Position numbers and translations under genes: made by a program. Below, one piece after another: positions 53,061 through 64,000 of a stretch of 64,000 nucleotides of DNA (its first letter is position 1; every line of letters begins with the position of its first letter). Source of the DNA: Platycnemis pennipes (taxonomy: Eukaryota; Arthropoda; Insecta; Odonata; Platycnemididae); the NCBI GenBank assembly GCA_933228895.1, contig OW121848.1, positions 155,326,688 to 155,390,687 of the forward strand, in the 5' to 3' direction. The notes below the pieces were generated by a model. The model saw nothing but the letters and a program-made list of their open reading frames with translations, was not told the DNA's origin and ran no database searches.

Positions 53061-53088
53061 GGTTTCGGCACCTTGTGCCATTTTCAGG
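53061..53088 (-). ncRNA. Hammerhead-like core, minus strand
   Basis: Minus strand: CCTGAAAATGGCACAAGGTG then CCGAAACC. The box CTGAAAA differs from CUGANGA at one core base; stem GGCAC/GTGCC; GAAAC follows. Probably the end of another PLE; inferred from similarity to PLE-3 ends. Confidence 0.35.
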
Positions 53089-53237
53089 TACCAAAACTTA
53101 GGCTAAGCATAAGATATTATTCCACATAGCGTAGCCTGAGACCATTCGATTCGTTTGTAATCCTTTATTCACAGCTTATTATAAATGCCGTCTATGTGCG
53201 CTATCCAATTAAAAATAAAACCAATATTTTGGCATGC

Positions 53238-53345
53238 AGTAATAATAATAATAATAACAGGTCTTTATTGGGGCGAGATTGAGACAAAACTGTCCCTTCT
53301 GCCATCTAACCCCTCGTTAAAATAAATATAAAATCAAATAGTGGT
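53238..53345 (-). mobile_element. LINE-D 3' end with TTA-repeat tail
   Basis: The minus strand reads GGGACAGTTTTGTCTCAATC, CGCCCCAATAAAGACCTG and then TTATTATTATTA. A polyadenylation-like AATAAA and a trinucleotide tail suggest a non-LTR element 3' UTR. Confidence 0.5.
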
Positions 53346-53654
53346 CAATACCTAAAACAATAACAATCTGAGGTCAAAAAAAATAAGTAAAGAATACACT
53401 TATAGGAACTAAAGAATGATAAATTAATACAAAAGAAATATATATACACAATATATCAATATTACATATCTAATATTGTGTGAAAGAATGTACAATGTGG
53501 GAAAAACGTGAGGATTATTATGCTTACATCCTGTACGCAAAAACCCACTGCAGGAAAACACCCACACAAGAAGGGGGGTGTGAAAAACCTGCGAAATCCT
53601 ACTGACAGTAAAGCTAGTGTTTAAGAATAACTCAAATATAATAGCATGTGCATA

Positions 53655-54298
53655 GGTAAATTAGTAGATTATAGGAGTAGGAGATTATGCAGTGGGAGAA
53701 AATAAGCCAAAACCAAAGTTAAATTAGGAAAATAAAAACTTGAAGAGGCGAGGGAGTTCTGTTACCTGGGAATCCGAGTAATCAATATTGGACGAAGCAA
53801 GAAATAAATAGTCAGTAGAATAGCCTAGGATTATCTACTTACAGTTGTAAATGCAAGCGTGAGTGTGCGGAAAGGTTTCATTAGAACCTAAATTTGGAGC
53901 ATGCTACATGGACGATAGCAGCAGCGGAGAAGTCAAGACTGAAAGCATTCGAAATGTGGTGCCACAGAAGAAAGATGAAGTTTAAATGGATCAACCGAGT
54001 AAGTAACGAGGTCTAAGAAGAGTGGGAGAAAAGAAAAGTCTTCTGAATACCCTAAGCAGAAGACGGGACAGCTTAATCGGCCATAATATGAAAGACGATG
54101 CCCTGATGAAGACATTCGTCGAGCAAAAAGTGAACGGGAAAACCGAAAAAGGCAGGCCTTGTATGAAATGTATGGAACAGGTTGTGAAGGATGTGAAAGA
54201 GAAGATTTATGTCTATGTGAACAGGTTGGCCGATAGAAAAATCAAGTGAAGGGCTGCGTCAACCCAATCCTAGGTTGGTGACCCATGATGATGATGAT
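53655..54298 (+). mobile_element. LINE-B copy, decayed
   Basis: Codons for KTKVKLGK-like, KLEEAREFCYLGIRVIN, KAFEMWCHRRKMKFKWINR, RRRDSLIGHNMKDDALMKT and GRPCMKCMEQVVKDV, with stops and indels. The 3' end is AATCCTAGGTTGGTGACCCATGATGATGATGAT. Confidence 0.85.
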
Positions 54299-54699
54299 CC
54301 TGCGAATACCGGACATAACCACAAGAAACAAAATAACATTAAGAATCTAATTATAATCTTTAAATATAAATTTATGTTTTAAAGCATGAAATAATCCATA
54401 TGTACTGACATTTGGTCAAATTTTGTGGTTTTGAGAAACTTCTTGAAATCTTGTCGACCAAATGCATTGTTAAAGTTTACTCTCATAAGAATTCTTGGGG
54501 ATGATAGGCCTATATACGGAAGTTACATGGTACTTGAGGCAGCATCACCACTGATTCGTGAAATGAGCTAACATGCATATGCCCTCTCCTGTGCCTTCTA
54601 ACCTCATTGGGCCAATGAGAAATCGATGGGAAAAAACATATCCAGAAACGCCAAAAGAAAATTATTGATAAGCATTGAAAATTATAAAATATTTCCCCT

Positions 54700-55335
54700 T
54701 GTTCGTATTTCCCTTGGAATACGCTGCCATTATATTGGATCCTTACGATATAGGCTTAAATTATGAACTAAGGCATGTGTAGTGAAGATCGGCAAGATTT
54801 GTAAAGGGACGGTATGTTAGTATAGATGAACTAAAATAGGAATTATTGTCAGACCGTAGGTTGAAATTTAGGCTTCACCTCTTAAATAAATTTCAAGATA
54901 ATGTTTTCACTGATGAAGTTAAAAATATTTTACGAACTCCAACTTACTGTGAAAGGCTGAAGCACATTCATAAAGTTAGAGAAATTGATTGCACTGAGAG
55001 ATCCAAAACGTCCTTCTTCCCTCGTACAATTGGGGATCTGAATAGCTGTAAATATATTCATTAGTGTAAATTCTAGTGTATCAACGGATAGCATAGGTTT
55101 ACTTTTACTTTTAGCCTCAACGTGCAACTGCATGTTGGTATAAGGATTTTAAGCTACCCCAACTAAAAGCATGTCTGTGTATCCTTGCTTTGCTATTTTA
55201 ATTTTTTTAAATTTTGAAGTTTAGGCTAGAATATAAATACTAACCCCTTTAATGCAAGATATGTTATGCATGTTTGGTGTGATTTTGTCCCTGTCACACA
55301 CAATTATGATGGTTTTCAGTGTATTATGTATATGT
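54700..55335 (+). mobile_element. LINE-A copy, decayed
   Basis: Starts near codons for LEYAAIILDPYDIGLNYEL, continues RRLKFRLHLLNKFQDNVFTD, VREIDC and TSFFPRTI, then the 3' UTR (CAACTGCATGTTGGTATAAGG, TATGCATGTTTGGTGTGAT) and the TATTATGTATATG tail. Confidence 0.85.
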
Positions 55336-55746
55336 TTATAAACAATACAGCAATTTGATGGCAGTTTGCGTACCGAAGATCATTTGCCAAGGCCAGTGCG
55401 TCCGATTGCGTCCGATGAACTATCGCTTGCCTTTTTATATGCCCAGCATTCTCCGAGTGAGTAAAAACTCTAAGCCTTACTGGTGTGTGATCACTATCTC
55501 CACTTTAATGCTGATAACGATAAGGAATTCCTTCGATAAAAAAGGTCCCTCGTATCAAAAATATGACAACTTTATCGAAAATCGTCTCAGAAGTCCTGAT
55601 TTATTTTTGGAGCGAAGACAAGTACCCTACCCTCACTGACGTACACCATACTCAGAGGCCTTCTTAGCTATCGTGTTACTGCTAAGTATGTACTTATCTC
55701 CTTTGCTTGAGGGATTACTGTGGTGGGAATATGCTTGCTTCTAATG

Positions 55747-55965
55747 ACTTAGGGAGCGTGGTGGCCTAGTGGGTAGAGCGCTTGGCTACTGATCGAAGGG
55801 TCCCGGGTTCAAATCCGGGTGAAGCCTTTGGACGCCCCCGAACGAAAAATCCTCGGAGTGCGAGGTGGCCCAGGGAAAGGAACTGGCCCCCATGTGTGAA
55901 ATTCACACGCATGTGGCTTAGTCCGGGGTGAGCTCTACTCTCACCTATCAAAACCAACATTCACT
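55747..55965 (+). repeat. SINE-2 (tRNA-derived), near full length
   Basis: The head GGGAGCGTGGTGGCCTAGTG and GGTAGAGCGCTTGGC gives a good A box. B box GGTTCAAATCC. A 130-bp body follows (CCCGAACGAAAAATCCTCGG, GGAACTGGCCCCC), ending CTCTACTCTCACCTATCAAA. The tRNA-like part lacks a consistent acceptor stem, so it is a SINE rather than a tRNA gene. Confidence 0.75.
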
Positions 55966-56639
55966 GAGTGAGTTATACTTATGACATGCTCCTCTCTTCA
56001 TTTTTGGTGTTTGTAGTAAATATTGTAAAAAATACTTATTTTTTTCTCCAAATGTTAATTTATCGAGCCACTCCACCTCAATATCTTTGCGACACTATAA
56101 TACCACTTCTATTTATTCTCTGGGACTTGATTTTTGATAGTTTAATGCGCAGAATGTCTAATCTAATGCTGTAAAACATCTAGTATATCTCATTTACGAT
56201 ATGCATGGCTAATATTTCGGAAAGTTGTGCTTTGGTCACTTCATACTGCTTGCCTACGGTTACTTAGCATCGCACAATCCCTGTGCCTTCATTTGATAAT
56301 GCACATAATTATTAATGTTTAATGATTATACTTATCATCAATGGAGTGAAAACTTCCTACATTTAAGGGAATTCGTCATCCCTTTCCATCAGCCATCGCC
56401 TGCTTTCAATAAAGTTTTGATGTAATCAAGATTACGTAAACAGAACGGTTCAACTACGACGAAAAAAAAAATGTATTCTTGCTGAAAATCTACCCATGAT
56501 TGCAGTGGAAAAAGGGAAATGACCAGTTCCTCATCCACTAAGTTTATGAATTTCGCACATATTTGCAATCTGCATGCTCATCTCTCTGTGCCATCAGGGT
56601 ATAAATTGGTATGATTGCAAAGTGCTCAAAATGAGGGTT
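55966..56639. other. No gene recognised
   Basis: AT-rich DNA. Confidence 0.35.
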
Positions 56640-57175
56640 ACAAATGATATTACTGGCGAATGTTTCCACGGCGTTCTGATGACACAGGCAGGCTTCAGGC
56701 GTTGTCATTGTTGGTGACGACGTTTCACCCACTATGCTTCAGGCCTCCTTTAGGCCAGGCTGATAGTGAAGATTGCTTCGAAAACGGCCCTTTTTTATAC
56801 ACTGTTTCCGAGGAGGCCATGCGGCATTAGGCTGCTGCTCCCTAATTGGCTGTTGGTATTACTGGTGTGGGATATCCGTTTCCAAGTGTTGGAAAGGGTG
56901 TATCGGCCCTCTCTATTCATTTTATTCGGTCTCTTGAAAATTTCGACTGCTTCTCTGATTATTCTAGGGAAATAGCGTTTTTATTTTGCGAGGATTTACG
57001 GTTCCATAAAGTTCACGTGATAGTTAGGCTCGGCCAAAACGAGTTCTGCAATGGCCGATTTCCTGCCGAATGGTCGAAGCAATCAATCTTCACTTCAACC
57101 TGGCCTGAGGACGTATGCAGCAAAGAGGGTCCCTATCAATAATGACAATGCGGGAGACTCCCGGAAGCCTGCTTG
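56640..57175. repeat. Inverted PLE-end-like pair with ribozyme-like motifs
   Basis: The left part (about 56660-56830) and right part (about 57040-57175) are diverged inverted copies (CAGGCAGGCTTCAGGCGTTGTCATTG against CAATAATGACAATGCG...GGAAGCCTGCTTG). The left minus strand has GGCCTGAAGCATAGTGGGTG then AAACGTCG; the right has GGCCTGAGGACGTATGC. These are reminiscent of PLE ends with hammerhead-like cores. Confidence 0.5.
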
Positions 57176-57299
57176 TGTTACAAGTGATATATTTACGTCA
57201 CAGTCGAAGAAAATAGTTCATTTTTTACAACTGATATATTTACGTCATAGTCGAAGAAAAGAGTTCTTTTATTTCATAAAACACATTTCTTTAATTCGC

Positions 57300-57850
57300 T
57301 CATCATCATCACCATTCTTCAGTAGATTGCTTTGATACAGCTCTTATTTCAAGTAGCTGACCTCTTCCACATTCACGCAATCTTTCCTTTTTAAAACCCT
57401 TAACCACTAACATCTTACGAGTCTTTCCTTTCACAAGCACCTTTCCCTCGATGATAAACCTCATCAGTTGATCGTGTATCGTGCTATGGCCGATTAAGCT
57501 GTCCCATCCCCTTTTCAAAGTTTTAATTAGGCTTTATTTCCTCAGACATACTTAGGAGTCTGGGAGAAAAGTAAAAGATAAAAACTAGACTAAGACTAAA
57601 AACTTGGAAAAGAAAACGAAACCACTACATCCAGCATATTTGAGAAATGATGGCCTGATGAAGACAACCCTTTAAGCCAAGAAAAAAGAATTGGAGGAAT
57701 GGAAAAGGAAGGCCTTGTATGAGATGTATAGGGAAAGGTGTGAAGTGAAGGAGAATGTGAAAGAGAAGAAATTGTTACGCAAATATAAAGAGGTCAGCTG
57801 ATTAGAGACTCCGCGTCTTTAATCAATATTAGGATTGCTGACTTGTGATC
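57300..57850. mobile_element. LINE-B fragments, minus then plus
   Basis: The minus strand of 57.30-57.53 kb encodes KRGWDSLIGHSTIHDQLMRF and EGKVLVKGKTRK. The plus strand of 57.54-57.85 kb has a HILRNDGLMKT-like stretch and GRPCMRCIGKGVK-like codons, ending TAGGATTGCTGACTTGTGAT. The two face each other. Confidence 0.65.
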
Positions 57851-57998
57851 TATTTTCACTCTTTTAAGCGCTTCATCGGTTTTTTTCCCTCTTTTTCTAT
57901 CCATTTTCTTCATCGTTCTTTTGTAAGACCTCGTCTCAAACGTCTCACTGCCACTATGGAGTCAGAAACCCCAGGTATAAGTTCTAATGTGTTGTTTC

Positions 57999-58443
57999 TA
58001 GAGATGTGCGAATACTCGAATACAAGAAAGTATTCGATATTCGGGATCTCGAATACAAATGCTAATTAAGATATATTTGGCATGTTGACGTACTACATCG
58101 AATTAATTCAAAACTGGACAGAACGTGAAAGTGTATTAATACTTTCTGCTAACTTATTTAAGGCTAATAAAAGTAATATATTAAACAGTTCATAATTGGT
58201 AGGAAAAATATGTTATTATATAGGTATTTGATATTTTAAAATCAGAATTAATTTTTTACTTTAATCAACATATAGATTTTTACTTCTATAGGAAATAAAT
58301 TAATTTTAGAATAACAATTATCTTTTCAATTGCATTGCTAGTATTCGAGGCATTCGAAATTCGAGATAGGTATTCGAGATTCATGATTTAATGATTCGAG
58401 ATTCGACTCGAATTCGAGAACTCTGCCATTCGACTCATCTCTA
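57999..58443. mobile_element. hAT-type MITE with ATTCGAG subterminal arrays
   Basis: Terminal TAGAGATG-G-CGAAT inverted repeats are flanked by GTTGTTTC (57991-57998) and GTTGTTCC (58444-58451), an 8-bp duplication with one mismatch. Both ends are crowded with CGAAT/ATTCG motifs (GAATACTCGAATAC, TATTCGATATTCG, GATTCGACTCGAATTCGAG). The centre is AT-rich and non-coding. Confidence 0.9.
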
Positions 58444-58639
58444 GTTGTTCCCTAACTTCCAAGCTGGCATTCCAGCCTCATGGAGATTCCTCTCTCTTTC
58501 GAGTGTCCTCTTCATCTGGATCACTCGACGCGTTAGATCCTGCGCGTTCAGGTGCACAGGTGACGATAATGTCGATGGAGGTTTGACTAATTGGCTAATG
58601 ACTTTCCCATCGGCACTATTGATAAGATGACTGCGAAGG

Positions 58640-58987
58640 AAGAGAAGAAGCACAAAGAACTTTCCCTATAAGGGACGGTCGGAAAAACAGAGCCAGAGAT
58701 GGAGGAGAAGAAAAGCTCCATTTGTGCTTTTATTCCCTATGTGGCCGGGACATCGGGAAAAGTCGCGAGAGTTCTCTCGAAACACAATATAGTGACACGC
58801 TTTAACTGTGTCACGAAGACAGCCGACCTCCTATGTAAGACCAAGGACCGCGTGCCCAGGGTGATACAAAGCGGAATGTATGTACGAAGTCAAGTGCCGT
58901 TGTGGAGACTCGTAGATCGGCCAAACTTCAATAGGCCATGAAATGCAGAATGAAGGAACACCAAAGGGCCACTAGCAAAAGGCCGTA
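58640..58987 (+). pseudogene. PLE-4 linker and GIY-YIG start, decayed
   Basis: Reads CAFIPYVAGTSGKVARVLSK and HNIVTRFNCVTK (the conserved RT-to-endonuclease linker also seen in PLE-2). Then, after a frame change, it has a YEVKCRCGD start of GIY-YIG with a stop where the domain should read YIGQT. It ends at the border of a MITE. Confidence 0.75.
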
Positions 58988-59721
58988 AAGGCCGTTTTAC
59001 ACGGTCATTGATACTGCGTAGGCTGTTGCGAGAACACTTGCGCAAGAAATATTTCACCGTGTAAAGCGACGACTTACAAGGACAGGCAGCGCCACTGAGC
59101 GAACGCTTGCGAGCAAATTAGAACATGTTCTAATCTGCTACATGTGTTCGCGCAAGTTTGAAGATTATTTCTCTCACTAGATGGTGCAGATGTAGCGGCA
59201 GTTCGTCTGGGGAAATCTAGCAATTAATTAGGTTGTTGACAATTGAGTTGGGTGTTTTTGTTTGCACTCAACTCCTTGGGTAGTGAATAAACTGCAATAA
59301 TGATGAGCTGGGCGATTAATCACGTGGAAGCTTAAATTTCGCGCGTGAAGGATGAACCTGTTACCTTGGCCCAAATCCGTTCGTTCGTGCCGCAAATTTT
59401 GGGCTAAATATACGGAACTAGAGTCTCCACTATTATTTTTACTCTATGGCTTAAAACATATTTTAAAGTGGTGGTAATTTATCGCATCTTTCATGTGCAA
59501 ACAATTGCTACTTAGCAGATCTTGACGTTATGCGATATATTGACGGTATTATCGCTACTGAATGGTATATTGTCACTGACATAATGCACCGACGATTGCA
59601 CCGTGTAAAGCTGTCAAGCAAGCGTCCTCGAAATTTTCTACGTCACGGACTTTCACAGACGACTGCTCAAACGGAATCAACATCAATTTGCGCTGTTCCA
59701 ATGACCGTGTAAAACAGCCTT
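58988..59721. mobile_element. MITE inserted in PLE-4
   Basis: The ends AAGGCCGTTTTACACGGTCA and its near-perfect complement TGACCGTGTAAAACAGCCTT are inverted repeats. ACCGTGTAAA recurs internally (59.06 and 59.60 kb). PLE-4 coding resumes immediately to the right. No target duplication could be identified at the edges. Confidence 0.8.
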
Positions 59722-59995
59722 GAGAATAGACAGTTCCGCTTATCCGCCATCGACGAACACGTATGGGAAGGGCCAACGCACGATGTGGACTTCGAAAATG
59801 TAAGACTCATCGCTAGAGAGAAGAATCACTATCCCCGACTCATACGAGAGGCTATCAGAGAAACAGCCAAAACAGGGAGGACAGCTATTCACTCTCCAAC
59901 GCCTGGAAGAGACTTCCACAAACCGACTAATCAGGACGCTCCTGGGCCAAAGCAAGGGCGGGCAAAAAACTTGCATCCGACACTTCAAACTTGAA
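59722..59995 (+). pseudogene. PLE-4 endonuclease C-terminus
   Basis: Frame: RLSAIDEHVWEGPTHDVDF, ENVRLIAREKNHYPRLIREA and a low-complexity end. The RLIREA helix is as in PLE-2 (FKPRLIREALEIRK). It is the continuation of 58640-58987. Confidence 0.75.
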
Positions 59996-60837
59996 GATGC
60001 CTGTTACAACGATGGCGAAACTGGTGTCTCGAAGATGAATCGACGCGGGGGACAACCCGAAAACCTAGCTGCGCCTAGGTGACGTTAATATTTTGCCTAA
60101 TTTCTCTATTTACATCTTTTGTTCGTGAGTTAGTCCTGCTCTTCGCTCTTCCGCAGTATTCTATCGCTTATTTTGTTTTTGTTAACTTTTGGAGTGATAT
60201 GTTTTGTCAAAGCTTTTTAAATGAAAACTAGAGTCAGTATCCTGTTATTAAAATAAAAAACATTTAACATTCTTTAAAATTATTTAAAAAATTCCAAAAC
60301 TCAGTGGTGACCTTTAACGTATTATGATAAATCAATTCTTTCGCATTCGAATGTGGAAACATAAAGTCACCCGGCGTTCAATAAGTTTTTTATACACCTT
60401 TCATTCCTAACTTAATCTTATCTTAGAAATTTTACAGTCCTGGCAAAGTATGATAGCTGCTTCTTTTCCTCCTCCTCATTCTCCCCTTAAATGAGTGATA
60501 ATGGAGATAATACACATTTGGACTCTTTAAACCTCCCAATCCTCCGTGGGCCCAATGTGGCCCGATTACCACCCCTACGTTCCCCCTTCTCATCCCTCGC
60601 CCCTCCCCTCTATGGGCCATTTCCCCCAGAAGTTCCTTTCTCGCCCAAACCAAGGAGGCCACCAATCAACCTGCGTGTTCCCTCTTTACGCATTCTATCG
60701 CCTGCGGCACAAGAGCACACTCCACCATACCTGAGAATACATTCGAGACTCTTCGATCGGTGAAGAACTTGCAAGCACAAATAAATCATACTAATATGAT
60801 AATAAATGAAGTGGTGTCTGTCTGTCTGCCAGTTTTA
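59996..60837. other. No gene recognised
   Basis: Pyrimidine-rich near 60.46-60.72 kb; could be PLE-4 3' region. Confidence 0.35.
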
Positions 60838-60975
60838 TGTTACGTATCTCATCAAAAACTAATGAACCGATGGAGCTGAAATTTTATAGGATTCTAGCAT
60901 ATACACTAAAGGTGCTGCAGGCTATATAAAAAAGGGTCAGGGCCCGGGTTCGATTCCTGGCGCCAATTATGTATT
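60838..60975 (+). repeat. Retroelement-like 3' segment with B-box-like motif
   Basis: CTCATCAAAAACTAATGAACC and GGAGCTGAAATTTTATAGG followed by GGGCCCGGGTTCGATTCCTGG. The second part looks like a pol III B box. The family is not clear. Confidence 0.35.
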
Positions 60976-60990
60976 TACATTGGTTTAAAT

Positions 60991-61553
60991 TAGGGATGGG
61001 TTGGTTCCACTTTTTTTCGGTTCCGGTTCGTGTTCGGTTCTTAACTTCGGTTCTCGGTTCCGGTTCTCGGTTCTGGTTCTTAATTTACCACTTACTTTGC
61101 ATTGCTTAGTAGTAAGATAAGATGATCAATAATCATTTTCAGAGGCATACTGCTCGAAAAAGAATACCTACTTCATTGTATTTTTTGTAATAGTATACAC
61201 TATATTATGATATACAGGTTATCCAATGTAGGTGGACGTAACACATACCTATCAATCAGAATATCCTTATTGCGGCGGTATTTCATCATTTATTAGAATT
61301 GGATGTGATAAAATAAATCGTATAGTCATTTTAACGACTGAATTGGAATAATTCGCGGCAACTGTGAAGCATCTAAGTACACTATTTCACCAGGTTTAAC
61401 GCCTGTGAAGACTCCACTTTCAGAGTGTGAGCAGGTTTCAAACTGGTTTTCGCGCCAATTATTTCGGTACCGATTATTTTTGGCCTCGGTTTCGGTTCTA
61501 AGCCCAAGAACCGGCGGAACCGAGAACCGAAGAACCGAACCGACCCATCCCTA
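60991..61553. mobile_element. hAT-type MITE with GGTTC subterminal arrays
   Basis: The perfect 8-bp duplication GTTTAAAT at 60983-60990 and 61554-61561. Ends TAGGGATGGGT-GGTTC. Both ends hold arrays of CGGTTC/GGTTCCGGTTC (left) and GAACCGA (right). The centre is AT-rich and has no ORF. Confidence 0.95.
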
Positions 61554-61799
61554 GTTTAAATTGACTTTTTCAATTTATGGTAGCGCAAGAGTTTTTTCTT
61601 TCGCTCAGTTTAAAAACTATATATGAATCGATTTCTTTCATTCTTTCTGTATTTAACGGGAAAATATTTAAAATTTCTTATTCTCTTATCCGATTTACAC
61701 TTTGTTTTCGAGATTTCTGGGCAATGTGTAATTTACGTTGAAATTTGCTGTTTTTTTCGGTTCTTTTCCGAGCGATGCTAAGGCCTTTGCCATTGTCGT

Positions 61800-62910
61800 C
61801 CCCGAAATGAAAACAACGTTGATGCTTAAACAGTTCGTCATAGAGGGATGCCGTAAATGGAATCGTGCTTTTCGCGAGGATTTAGGAAGGTACTGAAGGC
61901 ATTGTAGGCTATTCGTGAAGCGAGGTCAGCCATATTTTTCCGCACAAAGATACGTGCTGACTGCTAGCGCTACTCACAGATTAAGAACGTTTGCATTCGG
62001 TTAAAATTAGGAGTATTTAAATGAATGCTTCAGCAGTGTTCAAATTTTTTAATGTTTTTTTATTTATTTACGGGTTTGTGCATTTGAACCAACCTGGGAC
62101 ATGAAGAGAAGAGATGGAACTCTTTTGGAATCGTCGTCCATGAAGATAGCTTGAGATAGTTTAACAAAAACCAAGGAATAAAGTTCAAATCCCAATGGAG
62201 CATAGTTCTCATTACGTATCCTTGGGATGTTCATTGTAGCCAGTGCAATGGTGCTAAAAAAATTCATCCAAAAGCGATGCCGTAAACAGCATTGTTCTTT
62301 TCGAGAAGATATTGAACGGTACAAAAAGAGGTATCGCAGTTAATTCTTGGATCTAGTTCGGCCATTTCATTCGGAAAAATCATACGGACTTACTTTTTGC
62401 GTTACTTCCAGATCAAATAGGTTTGATTTCGGTAAAACTAAAATTATTTTAATGAAAGTTTTTTCGGGGTTCAAAAGGTTAATATTTTATTGACTTATGC
62501 CATATTTCGAAGTGAACCGCTTTCAAAATTGTTGTCTTTTGAGACGCAAGAAAATGATAAAAAAAACTTAAATGAAGTCTAATCAAGAATAAGAGTAGCA
62601 AGATGAAAAAATATAGTTTTAAGTCAAATATACAGTAGAAGGTGTGAATATACGCAACCGAGCGGCAAGTGCCTGGTTTAATTGAAAGGTAGGTACTAAA
62701 AGAAGTATTGCAACTAATTCTTTCGTTCTAATCTAGATCGTCCATTTCTTTCGGAAAATCATACCGGGCTTACTTTTCGCGATACTCCCAGATCAAGTAG
62801 GTTTGCATTCGGAAAAACTAAAAGTGTATTGTATAATAGTTATACGTCAAATATACAGTAGAAGATTTAAATATATGCAACCGAGTGGCAAGTACCCGGT
62901 TTAAGTAGGC
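61800..62910 (+). repeat. Three diverged tandem units of about 420 bp
   Basis: Shared landmarks are GGATGCCGTAAA...TTTTCGNGA (61.85 and 62.28 kb), GGCCATTTC-TTCGGAAAA-TCATACGG (62.36, 62.75 kb; diverged at 61.93 kb), TCC-AGATCAA-TAGGTTTG (62.41, 62.79 kb) and GTCAAATATACAGTAGAAG (62.62, 62.86 kb). Confidence 0.75.
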
Positions 62911-63679
62911 TAAACCTTTGCTAGGTAATAAGAATAGAATTTACTCTAATTGGAATAAAATGCCTTAATACGTATCCGTAGCGAATTTATTGACGCCATT
63001 GTCATGAAGTTGGAGAATTGAGACCAGCATAGCATACATAAAAGGCCAGAGAAAAACGTTTTTGCCGAAAACCCGAATCTGGCCTCATTGTCAACAATAG
63101 ACATACAGACATTTGTATGCACCCTCCCTTCTAACCTACTTTGTATCTTCTGACCTGGAAGTTTTTAGAAAATATTCTTATTTTTGTAAAGGTCCAGGTG
63201 AGTCCGGGAAGTAATTATATTTTTAAATTGGTTTAAATTATATTTTTGGTTCCGAAAGTGACTTGGAGCCACAGCTATCTCCATAACACAAGTAGGTTAA
63301 AATTTCTTAACAAAATTTGTAATTATTGTATTTCTATCTCCCTTTGAATTTCAACGGGCACCTTCAGCTAATTAGTAGTAATTATCAAAACAAATAAAGA
63401 AAACTCAATAGTTCTGGTCGACCAGCCTTGGTTGATGACCGCCCTCATCTGTAGGGCGCTAAGGACCTTCGAGTATGCGGAAGGAAGGCTTAAGTATAGC
63501 GATAGCAGGTCGAATGGCAGATTTCTCGGGTTCGAATATTAAATCGTGACTTGAATATCTCGGATACTAGAATGCATCGAATATTAGAATTGCACATGGT
63601 ATGCTGTATTAGCTTCGTTGTAGTGTCAGACTTCTGAGGAGATACGGCATCCTTATCGAATTTCCTCGTTCAGCTGCTT
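62911..63679. other. No gene recognised
   Basis: AT-rich; a tRNA-like GGGTTCGAATATT at 63.53 kb is isolated. Confidence 0.35.
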
Positions 63680-64000
63680 CAATAAGGGGGAATATGCATG
63701 AAATTTGTTTCTCAAAGATTAATGATGTACTTAATGCGAAATTTTCTCACCAATTTAAATGTATAAGCCAAATTTTTCTACGCCCACCACAAAGATTATT
63801 AAATGAATTTAAAATGTTCCCGGAAGTTGACGAAAGTCACGTGACCTAAAACGCCTTCTGACGTCACTGCACGGTATACGTTCCATATTGCTACGGAGAT
63901 AGACATTTATTTTTAACAGAAAACGAAGTGAATATATTGTTTTGAGGTTTTTAGCCGCTTCTCGAACCAACGATGACTGAAAAAATACTTTAAAAAAGCA
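63680..64000 (-). repeat. R320 dispersed repeat, right copy (cut by window end)
   Basis: Inverted relative to 5690-6010: GGGAATATGCATGAAATTTGTTTCTC, GATGTACTTAATGCGAAATTTTCTC, AGTCACGTGACC, TGACGTCACTGCACGGTAT, TAGACATTTATTTTTAACAG. Confidence 0.8.

Noticed and set aside
55747..55830. Functional tRNA gene
   Set aside because: Good A and B boxes but no proper acceptor stem, followed by a SINE body whose 3' part recurs at 10.85 kb.

Overview
The window is non-bacterial, TE-saturated animal DNA. It holds one recognisable host gene with spliced exons, a very high load of LINEs, Penelope-like elements (PLEs), tRNA-derived SINEs, hAT and mariner-type MITEs and foldback elements, and no operon structure. 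The host gene and the retroelement set suggest an arthropod, most likely an insect; the species cannot be told from the sequence alone.

Host gene (about 0.9-11.4 kb, minus strand): three in-phase exons encode the N-terminus of a MOXD1-like (DBH-like) copper monooxygenase. They are a signal-peptide exon (11084-11230) and two DOMON-domain exons (4851-5087 and 914-1060). All junctions are canonical and phase 0. The catalytic copper-monooxygenase exons would lie beyond the left edge. Both introns are filled with repeats, including a PLE with 227-bp inverted arms and an 11-bp target duplication (6.7-8.9 kb), SINEs and a foldback element. The first exon sits in a CpG-rich block, probably the promoter.

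11.6-32 kb is a nested repeat landscape. It contains LINE-B (3' tail of GAT repeats), LINE-A (3' tail of GTAGAT repeats, a jockey/CR1-like reverse transcriptase), SINE-1, a hAT remnant with an 8-bp target duplication, a mariner-type MITE with a 40-bp perfect palindrome, and a PLE whose GIY-YIG domain is split by LINE-A. Several nestings can be proved from target-site duplications or from the reconstructed empty site.

32.19-37.37 kb is the outstanding item: a 5.18-kb DNA transposon with about 935-bp near-identical terminal inverted repeats and one intact 832-codon protein on the minus strand. The protein has an N-terminal Cys/His-rich region and a C-terminal block with three conserved aspartates (D586, D670, D711), which looks like a DDD/E transposase. 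It is probably young and possibly still competent. I cannot assign it firmly to a superfamily; Sola-like is a guess.

37.4-64 kb is again repeat-rich: LINE-A and LINE-B fragments, PLE ends with hammerhead-ribozyme-like cores, two hAT MITEs with 8-bp target duplications and arrays of subterminal motifs, a MITE inserted in a PLE, and tandem repeats near the right end. Three short plus-strand stretches (41.8, 43.5 and 45.6-45.9 kb) look like exons of one or more unidentified genes. The last 320 bp are an inverted copy of a repeat at 5.7-6.0 kb.
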